A stretch of 64,000 bases of DNA from Heyndrickxia camelliae (GTDB lineage: Bacteria; Bacillota; Bacilli; Bacillales; Bacillaceae_C). The notes beneath the pieces were generated by a model. That model saw only the letters and a list, made by a program, of their open reading frames with translations. It was not told the origin of the DNA and searched no databases. This document shows positions 51,160 through 59,960 of this stretch, one piece after another; the first letter of the stretch is position 1, and the number at the start of each line of letters is the position of its first letter. Where the stretch lies: the NCBI RefSeq assembly GCF_002844575.1, contig NZ_PIQO01000004.1, positions 1-64,000 on the forward strand. Direction: 5' to 3'. The position numbers and the translations under genes were made by a program.

Positions 51160-51381
51160 ATGAACAAAGATATCCTTAAAGAGATAGAAACATGCCCGTT
51201 ATGTGGTAACAGCAATCAATGCTACAATTCAAGAAACTCAACCTCCAAAGAATGCTGGTGTACCGCAGAAGTCTTCCCCAATGAAATATTCGATCTTGTT
51301 CCTCAAGAAAAATGGAGGAAAACTTGTATTTGTAAAAATTGTTTGGAGAAGTTTAAGATGATGGGGGAAAACAAGTCCTGA
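51160..51381 (+). CDS. Cysteine-rich CWC family protein
   Basis: A 73-residue protein with about nine cysteines: CPLCGNSNQC near the N-terminus, CWC in the middle and CICKNC near the end. This matches the Cys_rich_CWC family, small proteins of unknown function that probably bind zinc. TTAAGGGGTGTCCC precedes the ATG. It sits between the PyrR-linked transporter and array 2; no functional link is visible. Confidence 0.85.
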   Translation: MNKDILKEIETCPLCGNSNQCYNSRNSTSKECWCTAEVFPNEIFDLVPQEKWRKTCICKNCLEKFKMMGENKS

Positions 51382-51450
51382 GCTACATTGCAGTTTGTTA
51401 AAAGGCATGAACGTGTATATCAGGAAAGATATTTGATCTTTATAAACTTT

Positions 51451-52280
51451 CAAAAGGACAATCCATCTTAAAAAGTGAAAGGTTATTGCCCTTTACAAGG
51501 TTCCAAAATGACAGTACCGCTAAAAAAGAAAAGCAACTGTCCTTTAAAAGGTATCAAAAGGACAATTCAACTAAAAAAGGAAGGCAATTGTCCTTTACAA
51601 AGCTTCAAAAGGACAGTTGAGCTAAAAAAAGAAAGGTAACTGTCCTTTAAAAGGTTCCAAAAGGACAATACAACTAAAAAAAGGAAGGCAATTGTCCTTT
51701 AAAAGGTATCAAAAGGACAATTTAACTAAAAAAAGAAAAGCAGCTGTCCTTTAAAAGGTATCAAAAGGACAATACAGCTAAAAAAGGGAAGACAATTGTC
51801 CTTTAAAAGGTTCCAAAAAGACAATACAGCTAAAAAAGGAAGGCAATTTCCTTTACAAAGCTTCAAAAAGACAATACAGCTACAAAAGGAAAGGCAATTG
51901 TCCTTTACAAAGCTTTAAAAGGACAATTCAGCTAAAAAAAGAAAGGCAATTGTCCTTAAAAAGGCCTCAAAAGGACAATACAGTTACAAAAGGAAAGGCA
52001 ATTGTCCTTTACAAAGCTTCAAAAGGACAGTTGAGCTAAAAAAAGAAAGGTAACTGTCCTTTAAAAGGTTCCAAAAGGACAATTCAACTAAAAAAAGGAA
52101 GGCAATTGTCCTTTAAAAGGTATCAAAAGGACATTACAGCTACAAAAGGAAAGGCAATTGTCCTTTACAAAGCTTCAAAAGGACAGTTGAGCTAAAAAAA
52201 GAAAGGCACCTGTCCTTTAAAAGGCCCCAAAAGGACAATTCAACTAAAAAAAGAAAGGCAATTGTCTTTTAAAAGTTTCC
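51451..52280. repeat. Tandem hairpin array 2, 16 units of about 52 bp
   Basis: The array covers about 830 bp with a period near 52 bp. A typical unit has CAAAAGGACAATT, CAACTAAAAAAGGAAGG, CAATTGTCCTTT and a linker ending GGTATC, GGTTCC or AGCTTC. The arms AAAGGACAATT and AATTGTCCTTT are complementary. Units at about 51606 and 52020 have GACAGTT paired with AACTGTC instead, a matched change on both arms. A three-unit block, found at about 51555-51710, recurs near 51969-52120 and 52125-52280. The array shares the GGACA...TGTCC plan with array 1 but has a different core. No gene is present. Confidence 0.9.
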
Positions 52281-52455
52281 AATTGGCCACTAAGACAAAC
52301 TTAAAAGTAAAGCGCATCTTACTAAAGAATCGCAAAAAAATGAACCCCCTTCAAATAGCAAGTTTTATGGATATTATTAAACGAATTTAATAAGCCCTTG
52401 ACCAAAATCAAGGGACTTTACAAAAAAATTCAATAACAATAACTTATAAGGCAAT
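52281..52455. other. Intergenic tail after array 2, with a terminator
   Basis: No gene. AAGCCCTTGA and TCAAGGGACTT at about 52391-52418 form a hairpin flanked by A and T runs; it can end the minus-strand MFS transcript. Confidence 0.6.
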
Positions 52456-53712
52456 TCATTTGGAAACACCTACTAATTTTTCTGAGATTTCAATTTTGCT
52501 CCATCTCAACAACCATGTGATAAGCGCCAATAAAATCAACCCTGCGCAAAGGAATATTACTTTCGCATCGACTGCATCGAATAAGGCACCAAAAATAAGG
52601 GACCCAATTGGACCCATTCCTACAGAAAGTGTCTCGATAATACCAAATACTCGTCCGCGGTATTCATCCTCGATGGAACGTTGAATAACAACTCCCATTG
52701 GTGTAATTGTACCAACACTCAGTGCGGAAAATAAAAACATGATTGCCATATAAAAAATAAAGGTGTGGTTACCGTTGAATCCTAAAAATAATGGTACAGT
52801 GATGCAGGCTACTATTCCGCTCATGCTGAATGCGGAGCGCTTCACAAAGGCTAACGGATTTTTCAATTCATTGTGAACAGATAAGTAAATTGAAGCCAAC
52901 AACATTCCAATTGCGCCTGCTCCTTCAATAAAACCGACTTGTGAAGATGGAATGGAGAGCTTTTGAACCAGCACAAATACAAGTCCTACGCTAACGGCCG
53001 CGGAGAAGAAGTTAATCCAAAGCGTTGTCATTAATAAAGTTTGGACAAGCGGCTTTGTGCGCAAATATTGCAATCCTTCTTTCATACTTTGGGAAACCGA
53101 CTCTTTTTTCTTTTTCACTGTCACTTCAAATAAGCTGAAATCCATGGTCGCTTCTAAACAAAGGGAAATAAAATAAGCGATCATCATCGAGAATAAGAAA
53201 ACCTTTATCGAAACAAAACCGAACATCATTCCGCCAATTGCAGGCCCGCCTATTCCACCTATAGAGTAGGATACTTGATTATAGGATAATGCCTTCTGCA
53301 ATCGTTCTTTTCCAACTAAATTCGGAATGGAACTGGAAAACGCAACACCATTAAATGCGCCTATAATCGAAAAAATCGCGGTGATCGTGTAAACAGCAGG
53401 GACGGACATACCAAAAACAATCGTATAAACAATTAAAGCAGCTACTGATAATGTTATTCCCGTCATACTCAAAACAACGATTCGTTTTTTGGGAAATCGA
53501 TCTGCAACATAACCGGCAAGCGGTGCTGCCAATGCACGCGGCAATACATTAAACATAATATTAGTCGCAAAGCTTAATGCAGATCCAGTCGCAGATAAAA
53601 TATACAGGCTGATACCAAAGTTAAAAACACCAAACCCAAGTGATGTCAACATTTTGCTAACAAGAAAGGTATATAGATTTCGCTGTGCCTTCCTTAATCT
53701 CTGTCCTTCCAA
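52456..53712 (-). CDS. MFS transporter, DHA3/MefA-like efflux type
   Basis: A 418-residue transporter with about 12 membrane segments. The N-terminal loop motif is GYVADRFPKKRIVVLS, and central QVSYSIGGIGGPAIGGMMFG plus RSIEDEYRGRVFGIIETLS are typical of DHA3 (macrolide efflux-like) members. Drug efflux is plausible but not shown. It starts with TTG at 53712 behind AGAAGGTAAAAG. It is divergent from the small gene at 53837, with a shared upstream region of about 125 bases. Confidence 0.85.
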   Translation of the reverse strand: MEGQRLRKAQRNLYTFLVSKMLTSLGFGVFNFGISLYILSATGSALSFATNIMFNVLPRALAAPLAGYVADRFPKKRIVVLSMTGITLSVAALIVYTIVFGMSVPAVYTITAIFSIIGAFNGVAFSSSIPNLVGKERLQKALSYNQVSYSIGGIGGPAIGGMMFGFVSIKVFLFSMMIAYFISLCLEATMDFSLFEVTVKKKKESVSQSMKEGLQYLRTKPLVQTLLMTTLWINFFSAAVSVGLVFVLVQKLSIPSSQVGFIEGAGAIGMLLASIYLSVHNELKNPLAFVKRSAFSMSGIVACITVPLFLGFNGNHTFIFYMAIMFLFSALSVGTITPMGVVIQRSIEDEYRGRVFGIIETLSVGMGPIGSLIFGALFDAVDAKVIFLCAGLILLALITWLLRWSKIEISEKLVGVSK

Positions 53713-53836
53713 AACTTTTACCTTCTAACTCTATTATTTTCATCTCATAAGTATATATAATAAGATGTCCATGTAGAGTTGTCAAAGTAATCTAAGTATT
53801 TTTTGGATAAACTAATAGGGAAAGGGAGGACTATAT

Positions 53837-54319
53837 ATGTTTGATCCTACTGCTTACGAAAATATGAAGGTAGTTATAGAAGGAAGCGCCTATGATTTAG
53901 ATTTAGAAGGACAAATCAGAGTGGTTGACAGAAAAGACATCGTCGATTTAGCTACTCTTTCTAGACAATACGAACTAACTTTTTGTTTAAAACATTCTTC
54001 CACTATTATGGCAAAATTAACATTAGAAGCAAATTTAAACCAATTGGCTGCAGAACTTTTACAAAATGGGGATCAAAAGCAAGTAGGTGCATTTGTACAT
54101 ATTTCATTTACATGGGATGGAAGCAGCAAAACGTATATGAATAAGATTAAAGAACACTGGGGTCCAGAACATATTTATGAAGAAAGAAAAATGCACTCTT
54201 CCATAAACGGTGTAAAGGAAGAAATCATTATAAGTTTTTCAAGGCTCATTACAGAGGATATGATGGACGATTTAGTGGAAATGATTCATTTTACTGTACA
54301 AACTCTTCAAACATTATAG
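53837..54319 (+). CDS. Conserved protein of unknown function
   Basis: A 160-residue soluble protein beginning MFDPTAYENMKVVIEGSAYD, with mixed alpha/beta content, FCLKHSSTIMAKLTLEAN and AFVHISFTWDGSSKTYMNKI. GGGAGGACTATAT precedes the ATG. I believe relatives are common in Bacillus but do not recognise a named family. No signal peptide, membrane segment or cysteine cluster is visible. It is monocistronic. Confidence 0.7.
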   Translation: MFDPTAYENMKVVIEGSAYDLDLEGQIRVVDRKDIVDLATLSRQYELTFCLKHSSTIMAKLTLEANLNQLAAELLQNGDQKQVGAFVHISFTWDGSSKTYMNKIKEHWGPEHIYEERKMHSSINGVKEEIIISFSRLITEDMMDDLVEMIHFTVQTLQTL

Positions 54320-54418
54320 TAATGTGGACAATTTTTCAATTTCCTAACTTCTGCATGAATGAAAATATTAAACACATACTTTCATTAGAAGGATTCTAAA
54401 AGGTAAGGAGTTATGATA

Positions 54419-54994
54419 ATGCATTGGTATGAGAAGCTGAATCAATACTTTCCTATTGAAGAAATGAAATCCAGAGAACATATGGAAACACTTTTGGAAG
54501 AACGTTCAGACATTTATCATAAAGACGAAGGCCTCAATCATGTTTTAATGTATGCAGAACTTGAAAATTTTCTCTTTATTGATTATCTGTTTGTTTCCAA
54601 CGATGCACGTGGCCAAGGATTAGGTCATAAGTTAATCGAAAAAATGAAACAAAAAGGCAAGCCCATCATTTTAGAAGTAGAGCCAATTAATTATGAAGAC
54701 AGCGACACGGCAAAGAGACTGAGATTTTATAAACGAGAAGGTTTCGAGCATGCACAGTCTATTGGATATAAAAGAAGATCACTTGCGACGAATGAAATTA
54801 ATGAAATGGAAATTCTTTATTGGTCCCCAAATGGTGAATCAGAAAAAGATATTTTTGACGCCATGAAAAAAACATATGATTTGATTCATACTTATAAAGA
54901 TAAACAGTTTTACGGGGAATCCTATGATCCCGCAAAAGAGGTTTTGACATTTGATGATGCAGCAGACAATAAAAATATACTAGATAATCTATGA
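54419..54994 (+). CDS. GNAT family acetyltransferase (YkwB-like)
   Basis: A protein of about 191 residues. The acetyl-CoA loop is FVSNDARGQGLGHKLIEKMK, and RLRFYKREGFEHAQSIGYKR is motif B. It is longer than simple GNATs, with a C-terminal extension of about 45 residues (DAMKKTYDLIHTYKDKQFYG). I chose the ATG at 54419 (MHWYEKLNQYFP), eight bases after GTAAGGAG; the ATG at 54413 is too close to that site. The substrate is unknown. Confidence 0.83.
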   Translation: MHWYEKLNQYFPIEEMKSREHMETLLEERSDIYHKDEGLNHVLMYAELENFLFIDYLFVSNDARGQGLGHKLIEKMKQKGKPIILEVEPINYEDSDTAKRLRFYKREGFEHAQSIGYKRRSLATNEINEMEILYWSPNGESEKDIFDAMKKTYDLIHTYKDKQFYGESYDPAKEVLTFDDAADNKNILDNL

Positions 54995-54998
54995 CAGA

Positions 54999-55031
54999 AT
55001 GACACCCTGATGAAGGGTGTATTTTTTTTAA
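54999..55031 (+). terminator. Intrinsic terminator
   Basis: ACACCCT and AGGGTGT form a 7-bp stem with a 5-base loop, followed by ATTTTTTTT. Confidence 0.85.
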
Positions 55032-55121
55032 AATGAAACGTTCAAATTTAAGTTTTTAACCTGCATTATTTAATATAAAATGGAGAATAGAATGATTTGA
55101 TGAACAAAAGGGGAGAAGCAC

Positions 55122-55826
55122 ATGCGAATTCATTACATACAAAATGATTCTGCAGTAACCTTAGGCTATATAAAAGAATGGATAGAGGATAGAAATTATC
55201 CGTTAGCATGTACCAAAATGTATGAGTACGGGGAACTTCCTCCATTGGATAGCTTTGATTTATTGATTATACTTGGTGGAAAAATGGGGTCGTATGATGA
55301 AGAGGAGTTTTCATGGTTAAAGACGGAGAAAAACTTTATTCGCGAGTGTATCGATGCGAATAAATGGGTTTTCGGCATATGCTTAGGGGTGCAATTGCTG
55401 GCCAATGTACTTGGCGCAAAGGTCTATCCTCATTCACATCAAGAAATCGGTTGGTGGCCGCTCACATTAACGGACGAGGCATTATCTTCGCCATTATTAA
55501 CAGGGGTTCCGAATGAATTTGTTGTGTTTGAGCATCATGGCGATACTTTCGATCTTCCCGAAGGGGCAGTACGACTTGCTACTAGTAGCGGTTGCATGAA
55601 CCAGGCATTCTCTTATGGAGACAGAGTAATTGGGATACAATTTCATCCGGAATTTACAAACGACATGATCCATGAATATAAAGAAGTTGCAGACAGTCAA
55701 ATGCTCGAAGGTGCATACTGCCAAAGCCCAAGTGACTGGGTAAATAAGCCATCTTATTTAGATAAAGCTAAAACATTGTTATTTACCATTCTACAAAATA
55801 TAGAAACTGCGATTCTGAGATGCTAA
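55122..55826 (+). CDS. Class I glutamine amidotransferase-like protein
   Basis: A 234-residue protein of the GMP synthase-type GATase1 family. The nucleophile Cys lies in VFGICLGVQLLA, and the His-Glu pair in GIQFHPEFT. Relatives of this free-standing type are annotated as GMP synthase-like or YfeJ-like amidotransferases; their partner synthase is often unknown. No synthase gene is adjacent here. GGGGAGAAGCAC precedes the ATG. Confidence 0.87.
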   Translation: MRIHYIQNDSAVTLGYIKEWIEDRNYPLACTKMYEYGELPPLDSFDLLIILGGKMGSYDEEEFSWLKTEKNFIRECIDANKWVFGICLGVQLLANVLGAKVYPHSHQEIGWWPLTLTDEALSSPLLTGVPNEFVVFEHHGDTFDLPEGAVRLATSSGCMNQAFSYGDRVIGIQFHPEFTNDMIHEYKEVADSQMLEGAYCQSPSDWVNKPSYLDKAKTLLFTILQNIETAILRC

Positions 55827-55829
55827 ATC

Positions 55830-55870
55830 GCAACAGTGTGAATTCCTCCAAGAATTCACACTGTTTCTTT
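55830..55870. terminator. Bidirectional terminator between convergent genes
   Basis: AACAGTGTGAATTC and GAATTCACACTGTT form a perfect 14-bp stem with a 6-base loop and T-rich flank. It serves the amidotransferase gene and the converging sigma factor gene. Confidence 0.88.
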
Positions 55871-55873
55871 TGA

Positions 55874-56815
55874 TTAATTGTCCCAGTGTATGGATGGTTC
55901 TTTCATTAGTTGTGGCTTCAATCCAAGTTCTTTGGATGCGGCTATGATAAATTCTTTTCGGAAAAAGTAACTTCTGTGATATACAATTTTATTATTTTCT
56001 ATTTCTTGGTACTGAATATCGTGAACAACTTCTCCTTCATTGGAATCTGCAAACACCACAATAACCGGTTTACCCCATAACATGAATTGTTTAGCTTTAT
56101 AGCCAGGTAAACCATGCAGCATAGACCCATTCCTAATTTCATCCTTTGAAACTTCGATAAAGCCAAGAGAAGCTTCGTAATGTGCTTGATCGCTTATCAA
56201 AGCAAGCACATCTTCTACATCTCCATCAGAAAGTGCTTGTAAATATGCCTGAATTATTTCATGATGCTCTGTATCTTGATTCTTAATGTCAGTAGGAATG
56301 TTTTCAATTGGCTGATTTCTTAATTTGATTTTCATTCTCCTAATGGTTGCATATACCGCACCAGGAGTCGTTTTTACCATGCTTGCAATTTCATGTGCTT
56401 GAAACCGAAAAACTTCCATTAACAAAAAAACGGCTGTTTGTCTTGGTGAAAAGAGCTGAAAAAGAACTTTTAAGGCTTCTTCCAGATCAAGACTGTCTGC
56501 GAATTCCTCAGATGGTATGTTTTCCTCTAATAATTCTCCGACATTTCGTTTCTCTCGCCGACAGTGATCCATCCAAGTGTTTGTAGCAATACGGTATAAA
56601 TAGGATTTTAGATTTGTAGGATGCCACCGTTGAAATAATCCACCTAGTACTTTAAGCATTGTTTCTTGGTAAAGATCCTCTCCGTCCCAAGGAGAACCAG
56701 TAAGATAACGGCAATAGTTCCATAAACCCGCACCGAACTCAGCAATCACACTATCCAATTGTTGTCGCAATTCACGCGAAGTTTCATTCCATTTGTTTAT
56801 AGTATCATCTGTCAA
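55874..56815 (-). CDS. ECF-type sigma factor with SnoaL-like C-terminal domain
   Basis: A 313-residue protein. Sigma region 2 is visible at GLWNYCRYLTGSPWDGEDLY and SYLYRIATNTWMDHCRREKR, region 4 at LFSPRQTAVFLLMEVFRFQA and TTPGAVYATIRRMKIKLRN. The last 130 residues (AYLQALSDGDVEDVLALISD) form a SnoaL/NTF2-like domain, as in ECF41 and SigJ-like factors where the tail replaces an anti-sigma factor. No anti-sigma gene is adjacent. It starts with TTG at 56815 behind AGGAGGTTG. The signal it answers is unknown. Confidence 0.87.
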   Translation of the reverse strand: MTDDTINKWNETSRELRQQLDSVIAEFGAGLWNYCRYLTGSPWDGEDLYQETMLKVLGGLFQRWHPTNLKSYLYRIATNTWMDHCRREKRNVGELLEENIPSEEFADSLDLEEALKVLFQLFSPRQTAVFLLMEVFRFQAHEIASMVKTTPGAVYATIRRMKIKLRNQPIENIPTDIKNQDTEHHEIIQAYLQALSDGDVEDVLALISDQAHYEASLGFIEVSKDEIRNGSMLHGLPGYKAKQFMLWGKPVIVVFADSNEGEVVHDIQYQEIENNKIVYHRSYFFRKEFIIAASKELGLKPQLMKEPSIHWDN

Positions 56816-57059
56816 AAAAGAACAACCTCCTTATAAATAATTTCCTATGTATAACGAATGAAAGTACTATCATTATACTTTGAATAACTGGATATTTTAA
56901 AAAAAATTATAAAAATGCATTTATTAGTACATTTTAAAGTATTTACTTTTTTATAAAGAATTAATAACGTGGAAATATTTCGAAAGGTGCTTTCGCATGG
57001 GAACTTGTACAATCACTCACCGTCACTTCAGAATGTAATAAGAAAAAACATAGTGTGAG

Positions 57060-57461
57060 ATGATGAAAATGAAAGCAGAAAGAATCATTAATACAGGATA
57101 TAAGTTTATCGGAGTTCCGTATATATTTAATGCCCCCCCTTTTCGTACAGATATGTTTGATTGCAGTTCCTTTATCCAATATATTTTTATGGTTCACGGG
57201 ATTATCCTCCCAAGAAACTCTCGCCAACAATCTATGGCTGGCAGACGAGTTTCACTCAAACAAATAAGAAAAGGGGACTTGCTTTTTTTTACGACCAAGG
57301 ACCGCAAGCATAAAAATGGTATTTCAAAAATCGGACATGTTGCTCTATATATTGGAAAAGGGAGAATGCTGCATACGTACCGTCCGGAAAATAGAGTCAC
57401 AATAACAGAAATCGATAAGAAATGGATCTCAAAATTTGTAATGGCAAGGCGTATTCTTTAA
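57060..57461 (+). CDS. NlpC/P60 family protein without signal peptide
   Basis: A 133-residue protein that is essentially one NlpC/P60 cysteine peptidase domain. The catalytic Cys is in MFDCSSFIQYIF, and the His in KIGHVALYIGKG; the third polar residue is probably the His in MLHTYRPENR. These enzymes cleave gamma-D-Glu-diaminopimelate peptides. The N-terminus (MMKMKAERIINTGYKFIGVP) has no export signal, so it may act inside the cell or leave by another route. The exact start among the Met codons at 57060, 57063 and 57069 is unclear; no strong ribosome site is seen. Confidence 0.8.
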   Translation: MMKMKAERIINTGYKFIGVPYIFNAPPFRTDMFDCSSFIQYIFMVHGIILPRNSRQQSMAGRRVSLKQIRKGDLLFFTTKDRKHKNGISKIGHVALYIGKGRMLHTYRPENRVTITEIDKKWISKFVMARRIL

Positions 57462-57506
57462 ATAAATTTAGACATATTAATCTTTTTAAGAAGGGATAGA
57501 AGCTAA

Positions 57507-58021
57507 ATGAATATGATTTACCGGAAGGATTAACTGTTAGATTAGCAACCGATACAGATTCGTATCAAATTATTACTTTACTAAAAGAAAATAGCTTAAT
57601 GGATGAAAGACAATGATATTGATCAATGGCAGTACCTATTAGAAGGTGCGATGATGAAGAAATAAAACAAGCTATTTCTAATCAATTTACTTATATGATA
57701 TTAGAAGGTGATCATCTTATAGGTGCGTTTACGCTGTCTCCAATACAAAGTGAATGGGATATTCATATCTTTGGAGTTGAAGATGTCGCAGATTCATTAT
57801 ACTTACATAGATTGGCTATTACTCCGCGATACATAGGAAGAGGTATCGGAAAGAACATGTTTCAATGGATACATGAAAATATTCAAACGGACAAAATATA
57901 CTTAAAATTAGACTATATGGCACATAACACAAAACTAAACCAATTTTATCAAAATACTCGATTTGATAAAATTGGAGAAACGGATAGTCATAGCAAATAT
58001 CTAAAAAGGATTAGGGGATAG
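57507..58021 (+). pseudogene. GNAT acetyltransferase gene with at least two frameshifts
   Basis: Coding sequence is split over three frames. The N-terminal part reads YDLPEGLTVRLATDTDSYQI and ITLLKENSLMDERQ then stops near 57615; a short bridge KDNDIDQWQYLLEG follows in a second frame; the rest, from about 57640, is an intact C-terminal part with the acetyl-CoA loop LAITPRYIGRGIGKNMFQWI and motif B NQFYQNTRFDKIGE. The frame open from 57626 is therefore the tail of a longer acetyltransferase, not a complete gene. The C-terminal part has no stops. Confidence 0.75.
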
Positions 58022-58031
58022 TTTCTTTGAA

Positions 58032-58226
58032 TTAAACCTTCCGTATGATTCGTACTGGCGATTGCGGTTGAAACAATTTATCTTTGAATAAAATGTATAA
58101 TAACAGCAAAATGAACAATAAGCCGACCATCATTAATATTTCTTTTAAATGTCTTTTCGTTTGCTTATTCTGAAACTGATCTTTATATTTCATTTGGATT
58201 TTTTTCTTTTTATAATCTAATTTCAT
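58032..58226 (-). CDS. Small single-span basic membrane protein
   Basis: A 64-residue protein with a lysine-rich cytoplasmic N-terminus (MKLDYKKKKIQMKYKDQ), one membrane segment (ILMMVGLLFILLLLYILF) and a short outer tail. AGGAGGGAAAAT precedes the ATG at 58226. The family is unknown. The strong ribosome site makes it credible despite its size. Confidence 0.6.
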   Translation of the reverse strand: MKLDYKKKKIQMKYKDQFQNKQTKRHLKEILMMVGLLFILLLLYILFKDKLFQPQSPVRIIRKV

Positions 58227-58355
58227 ATTTTCCCTCCTAACGTAAGAATAAGATTAAATATTTTTCTCTTTATGTCTTAAATTCTTTTACATATATGAAT
58301 ATTTTTCCTCTTTTTAGTTCAGTATTAATTTTGAATACAGTAGAGGAAAGATGAT

Positions 58356-59921
58356 GTGAAAGAATTTATGGTAAATTCGGAATACTCGATTAATTTTAAA
58401 AGGGGATTATGGAAAAAGAACCATGATGAATATCATATTGTAGAAAATAAACAAAAGAATCAACTCACGCAACCTAAAGTAACGGTTATCACCCCTGTTT
58501 ATAATGCGGAAAAGTTCTTGAGAAAAACAATAGAATCCGTTATTTCGCAGACAATGGGAATGGAAAATATTGAATATATTTTAATTGATGATGGATCTAA
58601 GGATGCTTCTAGAAAAATACTTCTAGATTATTCTAACAAGTATCCAACCATTAAGATTGTCTTATTAAAGTACAATACTGGTACACCAGGGCACCCAAGA
58701 AACATTGGGATTCAATTAGCCATTTCAAAATATATTTGCTTTTTAGATGCGGATGATTGGTTAGAGCCCCATGGACTAGAAACACTTGTAAAGATTTTAG
58801 AAGAAACAGGGGACGATTATGTCGTTGGGAAAACCATTGAGATACAGTCAAATGGGAGCAAGATTGTTGGAGAGCATGAATCATATAAGGAAAGACGAAG
58901 TGTATCACCCTATTCAATCCCTAACATTTTTCAACATCTAGGTCCTAGGGCTAGAATGTGCAGAACAGATTTATTAAAAAAATATCAGATATCTTTTCCG
59001 AAAATGAAATTTGCAGAAGATAAGCAGTTTTTTATTGATGTATTGACATTTTGTAAAACTATCTCCACTACAACGGCAACCATCTATTATTTGAATCGTA
59101 AAGACGATAATAGTTTACGGTTAACGAATCAAACGAATATTATTCAAAAAACCAGGTGTAATTTAAAAGTAATTCGGCATGTGAAAAGTAAAAAGTTAGA
59201 TGTAGCTCATGAAAAAGTAATATTAAACCGGTTGTATGAATTTGATTCGATTTCAAGATTTTTTAACACGCCGCATTTTCAAAGAACAAAGTTAAAATTT
59301 ATTTATTATTATCTTTTTAAAATAGTATTAAAAACCACAAGTTCCCTTAACTATGAGTTCTCCGACAATTTCATAGAACCGATTAATGGCGTTTTATATG
59401 AATTATTCAAGAAAAAGAGGTATAAGGATTTTGTAAAGCTGCTTGAATGGAATAAAAGAGAAAAGGTAAAAGAAATTATTATCAAAAATGAACTTCCATA
59501 TATGGTCGCTCCATTTCTTGACGAACCATTAAGATTTATCCCAACTTCATTGTACGCCGAACTAAAAGAAGAGTGTATTTTAGAGGATAAATATATCCTT
59601 CATTTTAAGGTATATGGCTCCTATGTTCATTCTATAAATGAAGTTATCATTAGAAACTCAAAGAATGCGCTTTTGGAGTATGTCCAACCTATCACAGTGG
59701 ATAAGGAGGGGAATGGTAAATTTCGATTGGATTTGGAGTTATTAGAGCATTTTCCACCCTCAAATTACTCTATATTCTTACGTTTTAATGATTATAGAAA
59801 AGTGAATATTAGGAAATTAGATACCCGTACATATAAGGAGACCTTTCAAAATAGGGAATATATATTTTATCAAACGGTCTATTCCAATGTAGGGTTAAAA
59901 ATAGTAAAGGAAACGAACTAA
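58356..59921 (+). CDS. Family 2 glycosyltransferase, wall teichoic acid type
   Basis: A 521-residue protein. The GT-A domain (about 40-280) has VTVITPVYNAEKFLRKTIES, YILIDDGSKDAS and CFLDADDWLEPHG with the DxD-type metal site, plus FAEDKQFFIDVLTF. The C-terminal half, about 240 residues, has no clear catalytic motif and resembles the accessory domains of TarS/TarQ-like polyribitol glycosyltransferases. It most likely glycosylates a surface polymer. It stands alone, with no other cell-wall gene nearby. The start may be GTG 58356 or ATG 58368. Confidence 0.83.
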   Translation: MKEFMVNSEYSINFKRGLWKKNHDEYHIVENKQKNQLTQPKVTVITPVYNAEKFLRKTIESVISQTMGMENIEYILIDDGSKDASRKILLDYSNKYPTIKIVLLKYNTGTPGHPRNIGIQLAISKYICFLDADDWLEPHGLETLVKILEETGDDYVVGKTIEIQSNGSKIVGEHESYKERRSVSPYSIPNIFQHLGPRARMCRTDLLKKYQISFPKMKFAEDKQFFIDVLTFCKTISTTTATIYYLNRKDDNSLRLTNQTNIIQKTRCNLKVIRHVKSKKLDVAHEKVILNRLYEFDSISRFFNTPHFQRTKLKFIYYYLFKIVLKTTSSLNYEFSDNFIEPINGVLYELFKKKRYKDFVKLLEWNKREKVKEIIIKNELPYMVAPFLDEPLRFIPTSLYAELKEECILEDKYILHFKVYGSYVHSINEVIIRNSKNALLEYVQPITVDKEGNGKFRLDLELLEHFPPSNYSIFLRFNDYRKVNIRKLDTRTYKETFQNREYIFYQTVYSNVGLKIVKETN

Positions 59922-59925
59922 AATA

Positions 59926-59953
59926 AAAAAGGCACACAACTTTCTGTGTGCCT
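59926..59953 (-). terminator. Terminator after pbuX
   Basis: AGGCACACA and TGTGTGCCT form the stem; on the minus strand TTTTTTATTTT follows. The A-run on the other side allows use by the glycosyltransferase gene as well. Confidence 0.82.
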
Positions 59954-59960
59954 AATAAAT

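Noticed and set aside
51451-52280. Possible coding tandem repeat
   Set aside because: A 52-bp period shifts frame in each unit and there are stops in all frames; no ribosome site leads into it.
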